Source: Linanthus parryae
Lineage: Eukaryota; Streptophyta; Magnoliopsida; Ericales; Polemoniaceae
Assembly (NCBI GenBank): GCA_023055425.1
Contig: JALGPY010000002.1
Location: forward strand, 46,300,821-46,364,820
Reading direction: 5' to 3'
DNA: 64,000 nucleotides
Shown here: positions 34,427 through 45,234 of the stretch, piece by piece
Layout: every line of letters begins with the position of its first letter
Numbering within the stretch: the stretch's first letter is position 1
Translations under genes and position numbers: made by a program
Notes under the pieces: generated by a model
Told to the model about the DNA's origin: nothing
The model's database searches: none
The model's input: only the letters and a program-made list of their open reading frames with translations

Positions 34427-35977
34427 ATGAGCAAACGTGCGAGAACGAGTCGTGATAACGACCCCAATTATATATTACCTGGGGGATGTGGGGTGGACGT
34501 GCCTGAGAATGAGTCTGTTACTGAGGGGGGTAACCCGGGTGCCCAATTGGTCATCCTGTTATCCCCTGACCTTAGGGTTTTTAGTATACCCGTTCCATCG
34601 CCCTTACCCCCAATTCGCAAGGGTCGTGGTCATGCGCCAGACGACAAAAAGTTGGCAATTGATAGGGGCGGGGTCTTTTGTGACTTTAGGTTTATTTCGG
34701 CAATTGCCCAAGGTTTTTACAGGTCAAACCCTAGGATTAATAGAGGTGTCCAGGTTGAGAGACTGTTTCCACTTGAGGGGTTGCCTGAAGACCTACAAAA
34801 GGTCGCGAAGGCCGAAAATTTTGCGGGGTGGATGGAATTAGTGAAAAAGAAAGCCAGTTCTGTGCTGACTAGTGAAATTTATGCAAATGCGAGACACACT
34901 AATGAGGGTGAGACGTCTAGGCTCAATGACCCTCGTGTCATTTATTGTCGTCGGAACTGGCTAGTTTTGTCCTCTGAGCACATCGCCGCAGCACTTAAGT
35001 GGCCCCCGTTGATAGCACCCTGTCAATTTAAGGTTTATCTGCAGAAAGACCAGCAGACGCTCATTAATGAGGTGTCAGCGTTTTGTTTTGCGGGAGTGCC
35101 AGGAGCCGACTGGGATAGGTCTAAAACCAATATCAGACATTGGAAGATCCCAGTCGGATACTTGCTGCCTAAGCCAAGGTGGCTCATTGAGCTGTTACAG
35201 TCATGGGTGTTGGGAGTTTCGGCTCCCAATTACGTTGATTTTGAGGTGTGTCTCATGGCTCTGTGTCTATCGAGGGGGCATCGGATAGACATTCCTAGGC
35301 GGATTTTCCTGTATTTTCATGAGAGATTTGAAGATAAAAATAGGAATTCGGCGGGCCATAGTTTCTTACTTATGCACTTAGCTAAGGATTGCGGGGCTGA
35401 CGTGCCTAAGGAAGAGCGAGACCTCAAACCCAAGGCTCCGAGAATGTTTGACAAAATCCCGGACCCATTGAAGGATGTAGTGGTGATGGAGGCAGAAGCT
35501 AGTTCTAGACCTCCTACAGGAAAGGCTAAGAAAAGAGCCTCTTCCTCGCGAGCGGCTCCTACTCCTCCAGCTCCTATTCCTCCTGCTCCTACTCCCGTTC
35601 CACCTCAGCCAGTACCTCCCCCTGTCGTTGACCCTGGCCAGCCGAGTGTGAGCTTAGCGGACTTGATGTCCGAGTTGAGATTGACCAGGACTATGACCCT
35701 CACATCCCAGGGTCGGTCCCGTGACTATGTGGCTGACATGAGTGCTAGGCAGTTTGAGCATCATCGCAGTAGCATGCGTAACCTCGGTCAGGGACTACGT
35801 CAGGTGAGTCTGTATCAGCACCGTCAGGACCAGTGGCTAGAGGCATTGGCCACTCATGTGGGACTCCCGAGAGATCAGTGGCCTAGTGGCCAAGAGACCT
35901 ACCCTGGTGCCTACGAGTACCATTCGGATGCCTATTCCGGAGACCAGGACCAGGACGACGAGGATTCGTCCGAGTAG
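34427..35977 (+). CDS. Third ORF of the Athila-type element (plant transposon-protein family)
   Basis: 516 residues from ATG 34427 (MSKRARTSRDNDP, a basic nuclear-signal-like start). An upstream extension to 34307 has no ATG. The middle part (CRRNWLVLSSEHIAAALKW, FAGVPGADWDRSK, PVGYLLPKPRWLIELL) resembles the domain annotated in Pfam as plant putative transposon protein/ATHILA ORF. A Pro-rich linker (about 385-420) precedes a helical C-terminus with RQFEHHRSSMRNLGQGLRQV and an acidic end (DQDQDDEDSSE). Position after integrase is that of the env-like gene in Athila, but I see no signal peptide, transmembrane helix or furin-like site, so an envelope role is not supported. Function unknown. Confidence 0.8.
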   Translation: MSKRARTSRDNDPNYILPGGCGVDVPENESVTEGGNPGAQLVILLSPDLRVFSIPVPSPLPPIRKGRGHAPDDKKLAIDRGGVFCDFRFISAIAQGFYRSNPRINRGVQVERLFPLEGLPEDLQKVAKAENFAGWMELVKKKASSVLTSEIYANARHTNEGETSRLNDPRVIYCRRNWLVLSSEHIAAALKWPPLIAPCQFKVYLQKDQQTLINEVSAFCFAGVPGADWDRSKTNIRHWKIPVGYLLPKPRWLIELLQSWVLGVSAPNYVDFEVCLMALCLSRGHRIDIPRRIFLYFHERFEDKNRNSAGHSFLLMHLAKDCGADVPKEERDLKPKAPRMFDKIPDPLKDVVVMEAEASSRPPTGKAKKRASSSRAAPTPPAPIPPAPTPVPPQPVPPPVVDPGQPSVSLADLMSELRLTRTMTLTSQGRSRDYVADMSARQFEHHRSSMRNLGQGLRQVSLYQHRQDQWLEALATHVGLPRDQWPSGQETYPGAYEYHSDAYSGDQDQDDEDSSE

Positions 35978-38266
35978 ACTTACCACCCCCTGCATTTGAA
36001 TGCTGAGTCTTTTCGCTTGACCAATGCATTCGTTGAGGACAACGACGCGTTCAAGTGTGGGTGGGTTTCTCAGCCTTTATTAGCCAAGTCCGTGTCTGCA
36101 TTCACCAGTTACATATAGGTTGTTTGTGTCGGTTAGTGAGTCAGTTTTTGTAGTCCGTGTCATGTTTATATATAGTGTGTGTGTCGTAGTGTGAGTAGTA
36201 TTAGTGCACATTTTATTTAATTGAGTCCACCTACCCAAATTGAGTCAGTTTCGAGTCTTCATTCGAGTCGGCCCATGCATATAGAGTAGGAAAAAATAAT
36301 AATAAATAAATAAAACAAATTGAAAATTGAGAAAGGGCAATCAAAAGAAGCTTGAAATAGGAAAATCGAGGAGTGTGAGAACTTTAGGCATAGGGTATGA
36401 GATGTGACCGAGAATGACAATTTGAGTTCCCCTTACTATGTATAGAGAGACTTTCTTTTACGGGAATACCTGCCTATTTTACGACACTTAAATGATTTTC
36501 AAATCTAAAGTGTGTGCCTTGTTTTCTTACAAGAGTTGAGCTAGGTGTGAGCTAAACAAGCCGAATATTCATGTGTACGTCTTAGGTAGTCGCCAACCCG
36601 CCTCGTAGTGGCACACGAAACAGCTGTGCGAGGTGTGTACTAGAGCACTCACTGCTTATAGAACTTACCTTGTAGGACCACTAGTAAACCCTGTTTCGAA
36701 CCTTGGATTCTTTGATAACCTCTGGACTTAGGGTGACGATTCTTGGCATTCATCATTGATTTGTTAGAATCACCGCTTTAGTGCGTCACGAGGGTGTTTG
36801 TAGTTGAGGGGGTTCGATGAGGGAGTACTTCATGATATACTTGTGTGAGACTTACGTATCGCTTGTACTTCATTTCTGATTATCGATGGGAATGCGAGGG
36901 TGAGTGAGAGTAGGCTTGCGCACTTCGGTGTGGCGGTGTTCCATGTCATTACACCATGGACACAGTTGTGGAGAGCCGTGAGTGCGTGGAATCTAATACG
37001 CACAAATTGGGTTGGGTGATTTAATTGGTGGAGCGTGCTAGGGATCGTTTCTTTTCATCATCTTGGTGTAGGAGGATTGGTTGGATTAAGCACGAGACTT
37101 ATATTGCTTTGATTACTTGAGAGGGGACATGGGTATATTCTAGTGTGGGGATGTCGACTTTTGACTACGGACATAGAGATTGAGCTTGTGACGACTCCAT
37201 CCCCATACTTGTACTTGGATTTGTTTGCGGCTTTGTTTGGTGGCACCGTGTATTTCATTGAGTTAGGGGGAGATGGATTTTACGTGTGATATATATTCAT
37301 TGGATTGTTTACTTCCTCCCCTTAACGTTTTTGTATGGCTTGACACTTGGAAGACCACTCGAGATATATTGTAGAAGTTGTGTTTTTGGGATATTGAGAG
37401 ATTTGACAAGAAAAAACAAAAAAACAAAAAAAAAAGAAAGAAAAAAAAAGAGAGAAAAAAAAAGGAGAGATGAAATAAAGGAATAAAGTTTGAGCTTAAT
37501 GAAGACCGAGTGGTGGAAGCAACTATTTCATTGACGGCGAGGTTCATTTTATGCATGTTTCACGACGGTGGCCACGGAAATCGTTATTGTACCGGGGTTT
37601 GAGGGGATCGAGGGCCGGAGATGGTGAGTTTCGGGTTGCGGTTCCTATCATCGTGGTGAGGGTGTGTGAGATGTGGGTTTTAACGTGAGAATGTGACGCT
37701 TAGGACTTGTTACTACATGATTATCCTTTTGTCCCTAAGCCTCTACATTTTAACCCGTTAGCGGAATAGGAGCTCGGACCTTGAATGTGGCTTAGCCTAG
37801 CGTAGCCTCTTATTTATCGGCACACGCGAAGAGGTAGGTTATTCTTACACGTAGTAAAGCTAGGCTTTCTATACCAACTAAGGGAAATTCTTGCTGTCAA
37901 TTTTAGTTGCAATTCATACCTCGTTCCTAGATTCTTCATCACTCCATGAGAACCGGTTTAAGTTAATTGAGATTGCCCAATCTCGCCTAAAAAGACATGT
38001 TGTGTATTTATGTGTTTTGTAGGACCGAGTCATATAATTGCATTGCATCATATTGTTGCATCGTTGAGTCTTGTATTGAGTCGTTGTGTGTATTGAGTCG
38101 GCTAATTGAGGTTAGTATGCAATTGGTAAGTTGAAAAGTATGCAATGGTCTTGGTTGGAGTAGTTGACTCGAGAGGTGAGATGAGAGGAGGAAGGTTCGG
38201 ATGATTTTGACAGTTTGAGATTTGAATTGTTGCTCGGGACGCGCAACGGGTAAGTGTGGGGATAGT
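35978..38266 (+). other. Long 3' noncoding region and polypurine tract of the element
   Basis: No convincing ORF. Contains A-rich purine sequence (37410-37470), TTGAGTCG-type short repeats (38065-38100), and GTGTGGGGATAG just before the 3' LTR, the likely polypurine tract for plus-strand priming. Long 3' noncoding DNA is usual in Athila-type elements. Confidence 0.7.
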
Positions 38267-39724
38267 TGATAACTCCATATTTGGAGTTATATTCTTATAT
38301 GTTTCCTTACCGTTTTGCGTGTATTCCGATGCGTTTTGATGGATTTTGGATCATTTCTTGCTAAATTTGAGCATGTTGAGTCTTTGCACGTTAATGATGA
38401 GTACGGGCACTTTTTGCGTTAATTTTAGCTATATTTTATCACGTTTGATCTTCCGGTATGTTTCTTGTGTTGTGGTTTTCAGGAACCGGGAGCTCGGGAC
38501 GTGACATTGGAGCAAAAGTGAACTTCGGAAAAGTTGGAGGCTCAAAGGGATGCTCGGGAAGTGAAGACGAAAGGAAAAAGAGCAAGAAGATGAAGATTGA
38601 ATGGTGGAAGCCCAGAAGTAATCGTGCGTTTACCTTAAGGTAATCGTACGATTACCTTCAATCAAAAGTAATCGTACGTTTACTATGTGGTAATCGTACG
38701 ATTACCTTCAATGCAAGTAATCGTACGATTACATCAAGGTAATCGTACGATTACCTCTGCGGCCAGGATCGGATTTTTGGGCTATTCGCTATTTTGGCAT
38801 AGTTTTGAGAGTTTTGAGCCACGAAAGACTTAGGAAACATTGGGGAACGGGTTTGGCATCAAAAAAACACATTGGGAGACGTGCTTGGAGTGCTTGGAGC
38901 TAGGTTGGAGAGCTTGGATCATCCGTTTGGCTTCTATTCTTCGTTTCTTCTCTAGTTTTTCATATTGGATCATGATACTTTGTATTTTGAACATGATTAT
39001 GAGTAGCTAAACCCTTATTTTGGGATATCTCGTAGGAGACTAGGGTTTGATCACTACACTTGTGATTTATGGATTTGCTTGCATACTTTTGAGCTTAATT
39101 GATGATTTCTTCTCTAGTTATGTGTATTTTACGCTTTTGATTTATCTTTTCTATTGGTAGACGTATTAATAGAATTGTGCTAGGTTATGAACGATAGAGG
39201 AATCTACGTTTGTTGCCCGGAAAATTGAAATACACACTAGCCGTATCTAGGGTTGAGGAATCTTGCTAGTTAGCTAAGAACAAGAGTAGAATTATTATCG
39301 TAATGCGTGTTTGAACTTGAGTAAGCTAGAGGAATCAGTTACGATAGTTTAGGCATAGTTATTGGTTGAGACATCTTCAATATAAAATTGCTCGTTTAAC
39401 TAGAACAAGAACTCATCGTGTTAGTAGAACATAAATCCAACGTAGTGTGAAATACCTAGTGATCCGTAGAGATATCCTGAACTTAATCAACCTTGAGAAA
39501 CATCAAATCAACTCGTGCTTATTAATCTTGAAATAATTCTTTGAATTATTTGAGACAATTGTTATTTTTAATTATTAGTAGAAATAGAACAAAACAACTG
39601 CGCTTTGCCCACATAAAGAATAAATTTAGTAGTTAGTTTACACGAAGTCCCTTGGGTTCGACAAACCGGACTTTTCCGATTATTACTACACCGACAACTG
39701 TGCACTTGCAGTTGGAGCGTGTCA
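38267..39724 (+). repeat. 3' LTR of the Athila-type element
   Basis: 1458 bp, TGATAACTCC...GCGTGTCA. It differs from the 5' LTR at about ten sites by eye, mostly single substitutions plus two short indels. It holds the same palindrome cluster at 38618-38754 and is followed by TSD CCCGG (39725-39729). Confidence 0.95.
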
Positions 39725-39729
39725 CCCGG

Positions 39730-41525
39730 GCCGCAATACGTCCGATAATATTATTATTTTGCAAGAGATGATCCATACCTTGAAAAATAAGAAAGGAAAC
39801 AAAGGGGGGATGATCTTTAAAATTGATTTAGAAAAAGCGTGTGATAGAATGTCTTGGGATTTTATTAAAAACACTCTTCATGAGCTTAAATTTAATGAGA
39901 ATTGGATCAATCTTATTATGTCTTGTATCACCTCTACGAGCTACTCTCTCTTGTGGAATGGCGAAAGCCTTCAACCCTTTAAACCGGGAAGAGGGCTGAG
40001 ACAAGGAGACCCCCTATCCCCGTATATTTTTGTTCTCTGCTTACAAAGGCTTACAAACATGATCAATTTGAAAGAGAGTGAAGGGAAGTGGAAAGGGATA
40101 AAGATCTCCAGATATTGTCCCACCATAACCCACTTGCTCTTTGCAGATGACATGCTCCTCCTCTCTCAAGCTGACCAAAAGAGCTGTGATATTGTCATGA
40201 AAGTTTTGAATGATTTTTGTACCATATCTGGACAAAAAATCAATCTCGAGAAGTCCAAACTGTTTGTCTCAAAAAATGTTAATCGCCAGCATGCTAGAAA
40301 CCTTAGTCACACTACTGGTATACCTCTAACCCAAAATTTGGGGAAGTACTTCGGGGTCAAAGTCAGCCATGAAAGAGTGAATAAAGAGCACTTCGGGCAT
40401 ATTATGGAAAATCTTCAGAAAAGGCTTTCGGGTTGGAAAGCTGCGAATCTTTCCATCGCGGGGAGATTGGTGGTTATCAAATCTGTGGCCACTGCTATCC
40501 CTGCCTACTCCATGCAGACTAGCAATTTCCCCCTCCTCTTTTGTGATAAACTTGATAAAGTTAATCGAAATTTTTTATGGGGGGAAACGGATAAGAGAAA
40601 AATACATCTCGTCAATTGGAAGCAAGTGTGTAAAAAGAAAGAAAGTGGGGGTCTTGGTATTAGAAGAATGAGAGACCAAAATATGGCTTTTCTCGCTAAA
40701 CTGGGATGGAACATCCATGCCAGTGCCACTAATGAAAATGACCCTCTTTGGATCAAAATCCTCAAATGTAAATATTTGAGAAACCATGACATTTTTAATT
40801 GGCCAAGAAAAAGACCTGCCTCCCCAATTTGGAGAGGTATTGTTAAATCCAGTGTTCTTATCTACAAAAACACAAAGTGGAACATGGGGAAAGGCAATAA
40901 TATCTCTATCTGGAAAGATTGGTGGGTAGGGGATAAACCCCTTTGCCAAATCTATCCAAATATGCAGTTTGATGATGGTTTAAAAGTGAAAAATCTCATT
41001 ACCCCGGATCGTCAATGGGATCTCTCAAGCCTTGAGAATCTCATTTCTCCTAATGATTTGGATGAAATAAGGAAGCTGCATATTCCTCAGTTTAATGAGT
41101 GTGAGGATACCGTTGTTTGGAATGGAAGCTCAAAAGGAAATTTTTCTATTTCCGCGGCCTATGACAGTATCACCCATGTTGATCCCCCCGATTTTCGTTC
41201 TTGGGGTTGGTTGTGGAAACTAAAAATTCCCAGCAAACTCATTTTATTTTGTTGGAAAATTATGCTCAACAAAATGTTAACAAACTCGGACAGATTGGCT
41301 AGGAACCTCACCAACAATGACAGATGTGACTACTGTCATGAAGGTGTGGAGGACCTAAACCATCTGTGTAGAGAATGCAGAAGAAGTGTCACCATTTGGA
41401 ATCATTGTTATGGTACACTCTGGATTACTCAGGAAAGCTCTACACCCTTTCCCACTTGGTTTGAAAATAACATCAATAAAACCAGAGAAATGATGTTGCA
41501 AGGAGAGCAACTACTCTGTTCATAG
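39730..41525 (+). pseudogene. LINE RT domain, second half, and zf-RVT
   Basis: Continues the RT from the left half: RNTSDNIIILQEM, FKIDLEKACDRMSWDF (catalytic Asp), GRGLRQGDPLSPYIF, HLLFADDMLLL (intact FADD catalytic box), SGQKINLEKSKLF. A zf-RVT region follows (LWKLKIPSKLILFCWKIML, CDYCHEGVEDLNHLCREC, about 41200-41380). It ends at a stop at 41525, after which the frame changes. This half is intact for about 590 residues. Confidence 0.93.
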
Positions 41526-42193
41526 TAGTCTGCTGGCAAATCTGGAAAAATAGAAATGATTGGATTTTTTCTCAAAAAGATGTTAACTTAGACAATTCTT
41601 TGTCTAGAGTTTACATTTATCAAGAAGAAATCTACAAAGCCTTCAACCCGATTAGTCATAATGTGTCAATTGAGCAGCAACTAATGGATGTTTCGAATCT
41701 TGCAGGAAAGAAAAAACTCAATACGGATGGAAGTAAACTGGGCAATGAAGGGAAAGCTGGTTTCGGAGGAGCTTTCAGAGATGAAGAGAACTCTTGGATC
41801 GAAGGTTTCTATGGAAATATTGGGCATGCCTCTGTTCTTGAAGCAGAGTTGTGGGCTATGTTTAGAGGGCTTGTGATCATTAGAAGCAAGAACTGGACTG
41901 AAGTGAAAATTCAGAGCGATGCCCTTGAAGCTATTATGATGGTGCAAGGAAGCAACCCGATGAACCCCAACTTCAAGAACCTGATTGGTGACATTAGAAA
42001 GCTCCTCAGCGATAACAACTGCAACCTGATCTACATAAACAGGTGTGTCAACCATGTCGCGGATGCTTTGGCTAAGAAAGGCGCAACCAACCATGCTGAC
42101 TTCATGCTCTGTGAGGAGCCTCCAGAGGAGATAAAGACTTACCTACTTAATGATATCCTAGGCAATCATGCTAGTACTAGTGCTAGCAATTAA
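41526..42193 (+). pseudogene. LINE RNase H domain
   Basis: Readable from about 41540 in a new frame (WQIWKNRNDW), with the ORF from 41600 to TAA 42193. RNase H residues: KKLNTDGSKLG (Asp), LEAELWAMFRGL (Glu), IQSDALEAIM (Asp), and VNHVADALAKKGA (His and final Asp). All four catalytic acids are present; only the frameshift near 41525 separates it from RT. It lies 71 bp before the poly(A). Confidence 0.92.
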
Positions 42194-42532
42194 GTCCTCT
42201 TCTTGAGGCACCTGTTGTTTGTTTGTTTTTTCTTCCAGACTCTCGTTTTAAATTCCGTTGAAGCAAAAAAAAGTATGTTAGTGTTTGCTAGTGAAATTAT
42301 TGTATACCAATAATATATATTTAGAATCTAGCCAATAATATACCTTCAAAGTGTTGTTGTTTGTTGTTAGAAAACATGATAGTAGACATTAATTAGCTAG
42401 ACCCTCTTTCAACTAAATCGACGCGGTTTTAGGGTTCTGCATTCTTTACATAGTTTTAAGTGACTTTTATCTTTCATAAAAGACATCTTGCTTTTTAAGA
42501 GTTTATTTTTTTAATATTTGAATTAGCGTCAT

Positions 42533-42886
42533 TGACATAATACATACCTGCACTATTACATTTGTAATAGAAAACCATCTGCATTTTCAATTTCCACACC
42601 AACCGTCTACAGTTTACTATTCTGCGACACTTAATCCAAAATCGGTAACGTCGTTAAAGAATTAGATGGAACAAAGTCACGTGACTAACACATCATGGAC
42701 TTACTTGTAATTTCTCACTTTGATAACGTGACTTTGTTCCGTCCAATTTACCAACGGCGTAATCGATTTGGGGTTAAATGTCACTATGAAAAGTAAACTG
42801 TAGGGGGTTGGTGTGGAAAATTGAAAGTGTAGAGGGTTTTGTGTCACAAATGTAATACTGCAGGTAGGTTTTATGGCAATTTCTTT
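42533..42886. mobile_element. Foldback / long-TIR MITE
   Basis: The left arm (about 42535-42690) and right arm (about 42735-42886) are imperfect inverted repeats of about 150 bp. Shared strings include ATTACATTTGT, TTCCACACCAAC, CTACAGTTTACT and GGAACAAAGTCACGT (left) against their complements on the right. No ORF. Outer boundaries and TSD could not be fixed. Long TIRs suggest Mutator-like or foldback type. Confidence 0.7.
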
Positions 42887-44040
42887 TTTGTAAGAGGGTT
42901 GTTTACTTGTCTACTGTTTTATCTCATCTAAATCACCGTATGACCTTTAAATTTTCAAGTCCAATGTACTTGAAAAATGCATATTAGTTAGAGATGAAAA
43001 ATATAATACAAAAACAAGTTCCAAGATACATTATATTACTGTACGTTCAAAAATTAATTGCAAGCGGCAACAACTCTTCAAAACTCTTTGCTACAATACG
43101 AGAAGACAATGCCCCAACTCTTAAGTGCAATACGGATATTTAAATATGAACTCAATATAGATTTGAAGTTCAACGAAAATAAGGGATTATAGATTCATTT
43201 TTACTAGACAATCTCTGAATTTGAAATCTTTTAGTAATTATTAATTTATAGTTTCATTAGGACCAATATATGTACACTAGAATTTCAAAAAAGTTATTAT
43301 CTAATTATATTATCGATTGAGATTCAATTTTGTGCTGATCCCAAGTTGGGACTTGACAAATTATTAATTTTATCGAAGTTATTAATTTATCGAGTATTAA
43401 TTTATAGATGTTTTACTGAATTATAAAATAATTGCATAAAAATAATAATATTACATTATTGCAAGATTTACAATAACTAATACACGAACGTGAAACCGGA
43501 AAAGTTTGTAAAAAATCATGATTTTTGTTAGCAATAATTGGTTTAAATAATTACTAATATTCTCCAGCTTGTTCCTTCCCAAACAAGCCGAATGTTCACA
43601 ATGAGTGTTCTTCATATTTTGTGCGCATGTGAACGAATGACCGTCTGACAGAGAGGTCAGATGGAGACCTAGGGGGAATGCCAGAAATTGCACTTAATTA
43701 CTATTGAATAAACGAGAAAACACACGAGAAGCAGAAATGGAAAGATGAGAGAACCATTCCATTGATTGAAGATGATCACAAAGGGGAAAAACAGCTAGGG
43801 TTTTATCCCACTTTCACAAATTTACACGGAAATTAAAAAATAAACTGAAAATATTAATAGGTGGATTTAAGACCCAATCGTGATGTGCCACGCAACACAA
43901 ACCAGGTCAGAGATGCCACCGTATACCCAAACGACATTGTCCTAATAATAAAAAGATTAACGTTAAGTAAACTAGTTTAAAAGAAACTAAGTGTGGAACG
44001 TTAGCTAAAACGCTGCCGATCCACTTAGTGAATTTGAAAG
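42887..44040. other. AT-rich intergenic DNA
   Basis: Nothing supported. The small minus frame at 43451-43693 has no domain or splice context that I recognise. Confidence 0.5.
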
Positions 44041-44340
44041 CTAACGGATAAAGGGATCTGCGGTGTGGATTGAAACAAGTGAAGGCAATCGGACGGTAAC
44101 TGCTCCTTCTTGCTTCATGTCATCAATTTGGCACTGATTGCAATTAGGTCCAGCTACAAATCTGAAAACCTTCAATTCTGCAAGAATTACACGCCATGTA
44201 CATGTTCTGCAAGGGGGCCGCCTCGAGGTTGAAGCTTGGCAAGTGAGGTTGCAATAGCCCTGTTTAATTTCAATGTTCTGCAGATTCGTGAATACTCCAT
44301 CAATTGTTTTGATTTTTTGAACAAATAACGGAGTGAACAC
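44041..44340 (-). other. Unrecognised 99-codon open frame
   Basis: Minus frame with several Cys (GYCNLTC, PPCRTCTW, GPNCNQCQIDDMK). It does not follow the spacing of the defensin-like gene nearby. No signal peptide is seen and the start is uncertain. It could be an exon of a lost gene or chance. Just right of it, 44345-44510 is an imperfect duplicate of 44570-44710 (the 3' region of the defensin-like gene; shared ATAATAAAACG, CACACTCA, AAGCATAAACAT), hinting at a third, decayed member of that gene group. Confidence 0.3.
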
Positions 44341-44671
44341 TCCTACGTCTTGCAGAGTTTTGTTTAGAGCCAGTCGTATAGAGTCAAAATATGGTGTATT
44401 TAAGGAAAATACACATTAAAAATTGTTATAATTATTCAAACAAAACAAATAATAAAACGACACACTCACAGAAAGTAAGCATAAACATTCATAGCATATA
44501 GTAGTAGGCTTCAATAACAGGAACTTTTACAACAAATTAAATGAGTTCCTCCAATTTGCAACCAAATCCAAACTACATAATTTAAGATTTGGTGCATGAT
44601 AACTAAGGCAGATACTCATTATTAATTGTTGTTATTATACTTTGCAACAACATACTAATAAAACGGCACAC

Positions 44672-45151
44672 TCAAAAGAAGATAATAAGCATAAACATCC
44701 ATAATATATCGATCTTCAAGTACAGGTGACACAGTCGCAAACGCCTTCGGCTGTACACCCCTTCGGCTGTACACCCCGAATAGAGGACGTTGTATCCCTT
44801 CACTGTGCACAGGGAGGTACAAGCAGCAGCGCCGGCAAACGCACAAACATAGGGAATCACTTCACCGTCTACGCATCCGGGCCATCCGACATCAATTTCT
44901 CTTGCTAACGTTCCTGCTAACGAATTCATATATTACTAATTAGCTAGCTAGGGCTTTTACTCAGAAATCAATTTGAGAGACAATGGGGAGTAAATATAGA
45001 ATTGAAAAGAGAATTTATATACTCAAGGGCACTGATGTAGGGAGCGAGTTCCTTACCGGGGGAACCGGCCACAACTATGAAAAATATCATACATGAAGCA
45101 ATGAACAACAGCTTGGGAGATGCGTCTCCATTGTTCTTTTTTCACTGCCAT
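44672..45151 (-). pseudogene. Defensin-like secreted cysteine-rich peptide gene, copy 2
   Basis: Exon 1 (45057-45151) starts MAVKK and, allowing one extra base relative to copy 1, encodes a hydrophobic signal-peptide-like stretch. It ends at a consensus donor (GTAAGG). The intron is about 150 bp. Exon 2 begins at 44904 (or 12 bp earlier; both acceptors keep frame) and encodes REIDVGWPGCVDGE, then Cys at spacings C-x9-C-x7-C-x3-C-x11-C, matching plant defensin-like (LCR) peptides. A 16-bp tandem duplication (44744-44775) shifts the frame so the last three cysteines (C-x-C-x2-C) and the natural stop are lost. The current frame runs on to 44672. Secreted antimicrobial or signalling role is known for the family. 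Probably a recent pseudogene. Confidence 0.65.
44744..44775. repeat. 16-bp perfect tandem duplication in exon 2
   Basis: CCTTCGGCTGTACACC occurs twice in a row (44744-44759, 44760-44775). Sixteen is not a multiple of three, so it changes the reading frame of the cysteine-rich domain. Confidence 0.97.
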
Positions 45152-45201
45152 GTTTCTAAATCGAATTGTTTGTGCAGAAAAATGAACTAACCCTTCAACG
45201 G

Positions 45202-45210
45202 TATTTATAG
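45202..45210 (-). promoter_or_regulatory. TATA box of defensin-like copy 2
   Basis: TATAAATAC on the minus strand, about 50 bp upstream of the ATG at 45151. Conserved in position and sequence with the copy near 21183. Confidence 0.6.
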
Positions 45211-45234
45211 GGTCAGTTTCAAAGCATGATTGAG

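Larger units (their letters stand above)
25081..39724 (+). mobile_element. Athila/Tat-lineage Ty3/gypsy LTR retrotransposon
   Basis: LTRs of 1461 and 1458 bp (25081-26541, 38267-39724), TGATAACTCC...GCGTGTCA. PBS for tRNA-Asp. Gag-protease, RT-RNase H, integrase, then an extra ORF and a long 3' noncoding region, the arrangement of Athila-type elements. By eye the LTRs differ at about ten positions (about 0.7 percent), so the insertion is young. gag-pol is interrupted by two one-base indels. Inserted in the same orientation as the LINE it splits. Confidence 0.95.
21215..42272 (+). mobile_element. Nearly full-length L1-type LINE split by an Athila-type element
   Basis: Order: 5' UTR, ORF1, endonuclease, RT (split 25080/39730), RNase H, 3' UTR, short poly(A) (42265-42272). 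Probable TSD GTATGTGAGTG (21204-21214) and GTATGTTAGTG (42273-42283), 10 of 11 identical. The defensin-like paralogue at 45190-45260 shows the uninterrupted site and supports both borders. Removing the 14.6-kb insertion and one TSD leaves a LINE of about 6.4 kb. Several frameshifts and stops make it inactive. Confidence 0.9.

Noticed and set aside
37263..37556. Minus-strand Phe-rich frame
   Set aside because: Complement of an A/G-rich tract in the 3' noncoding region.
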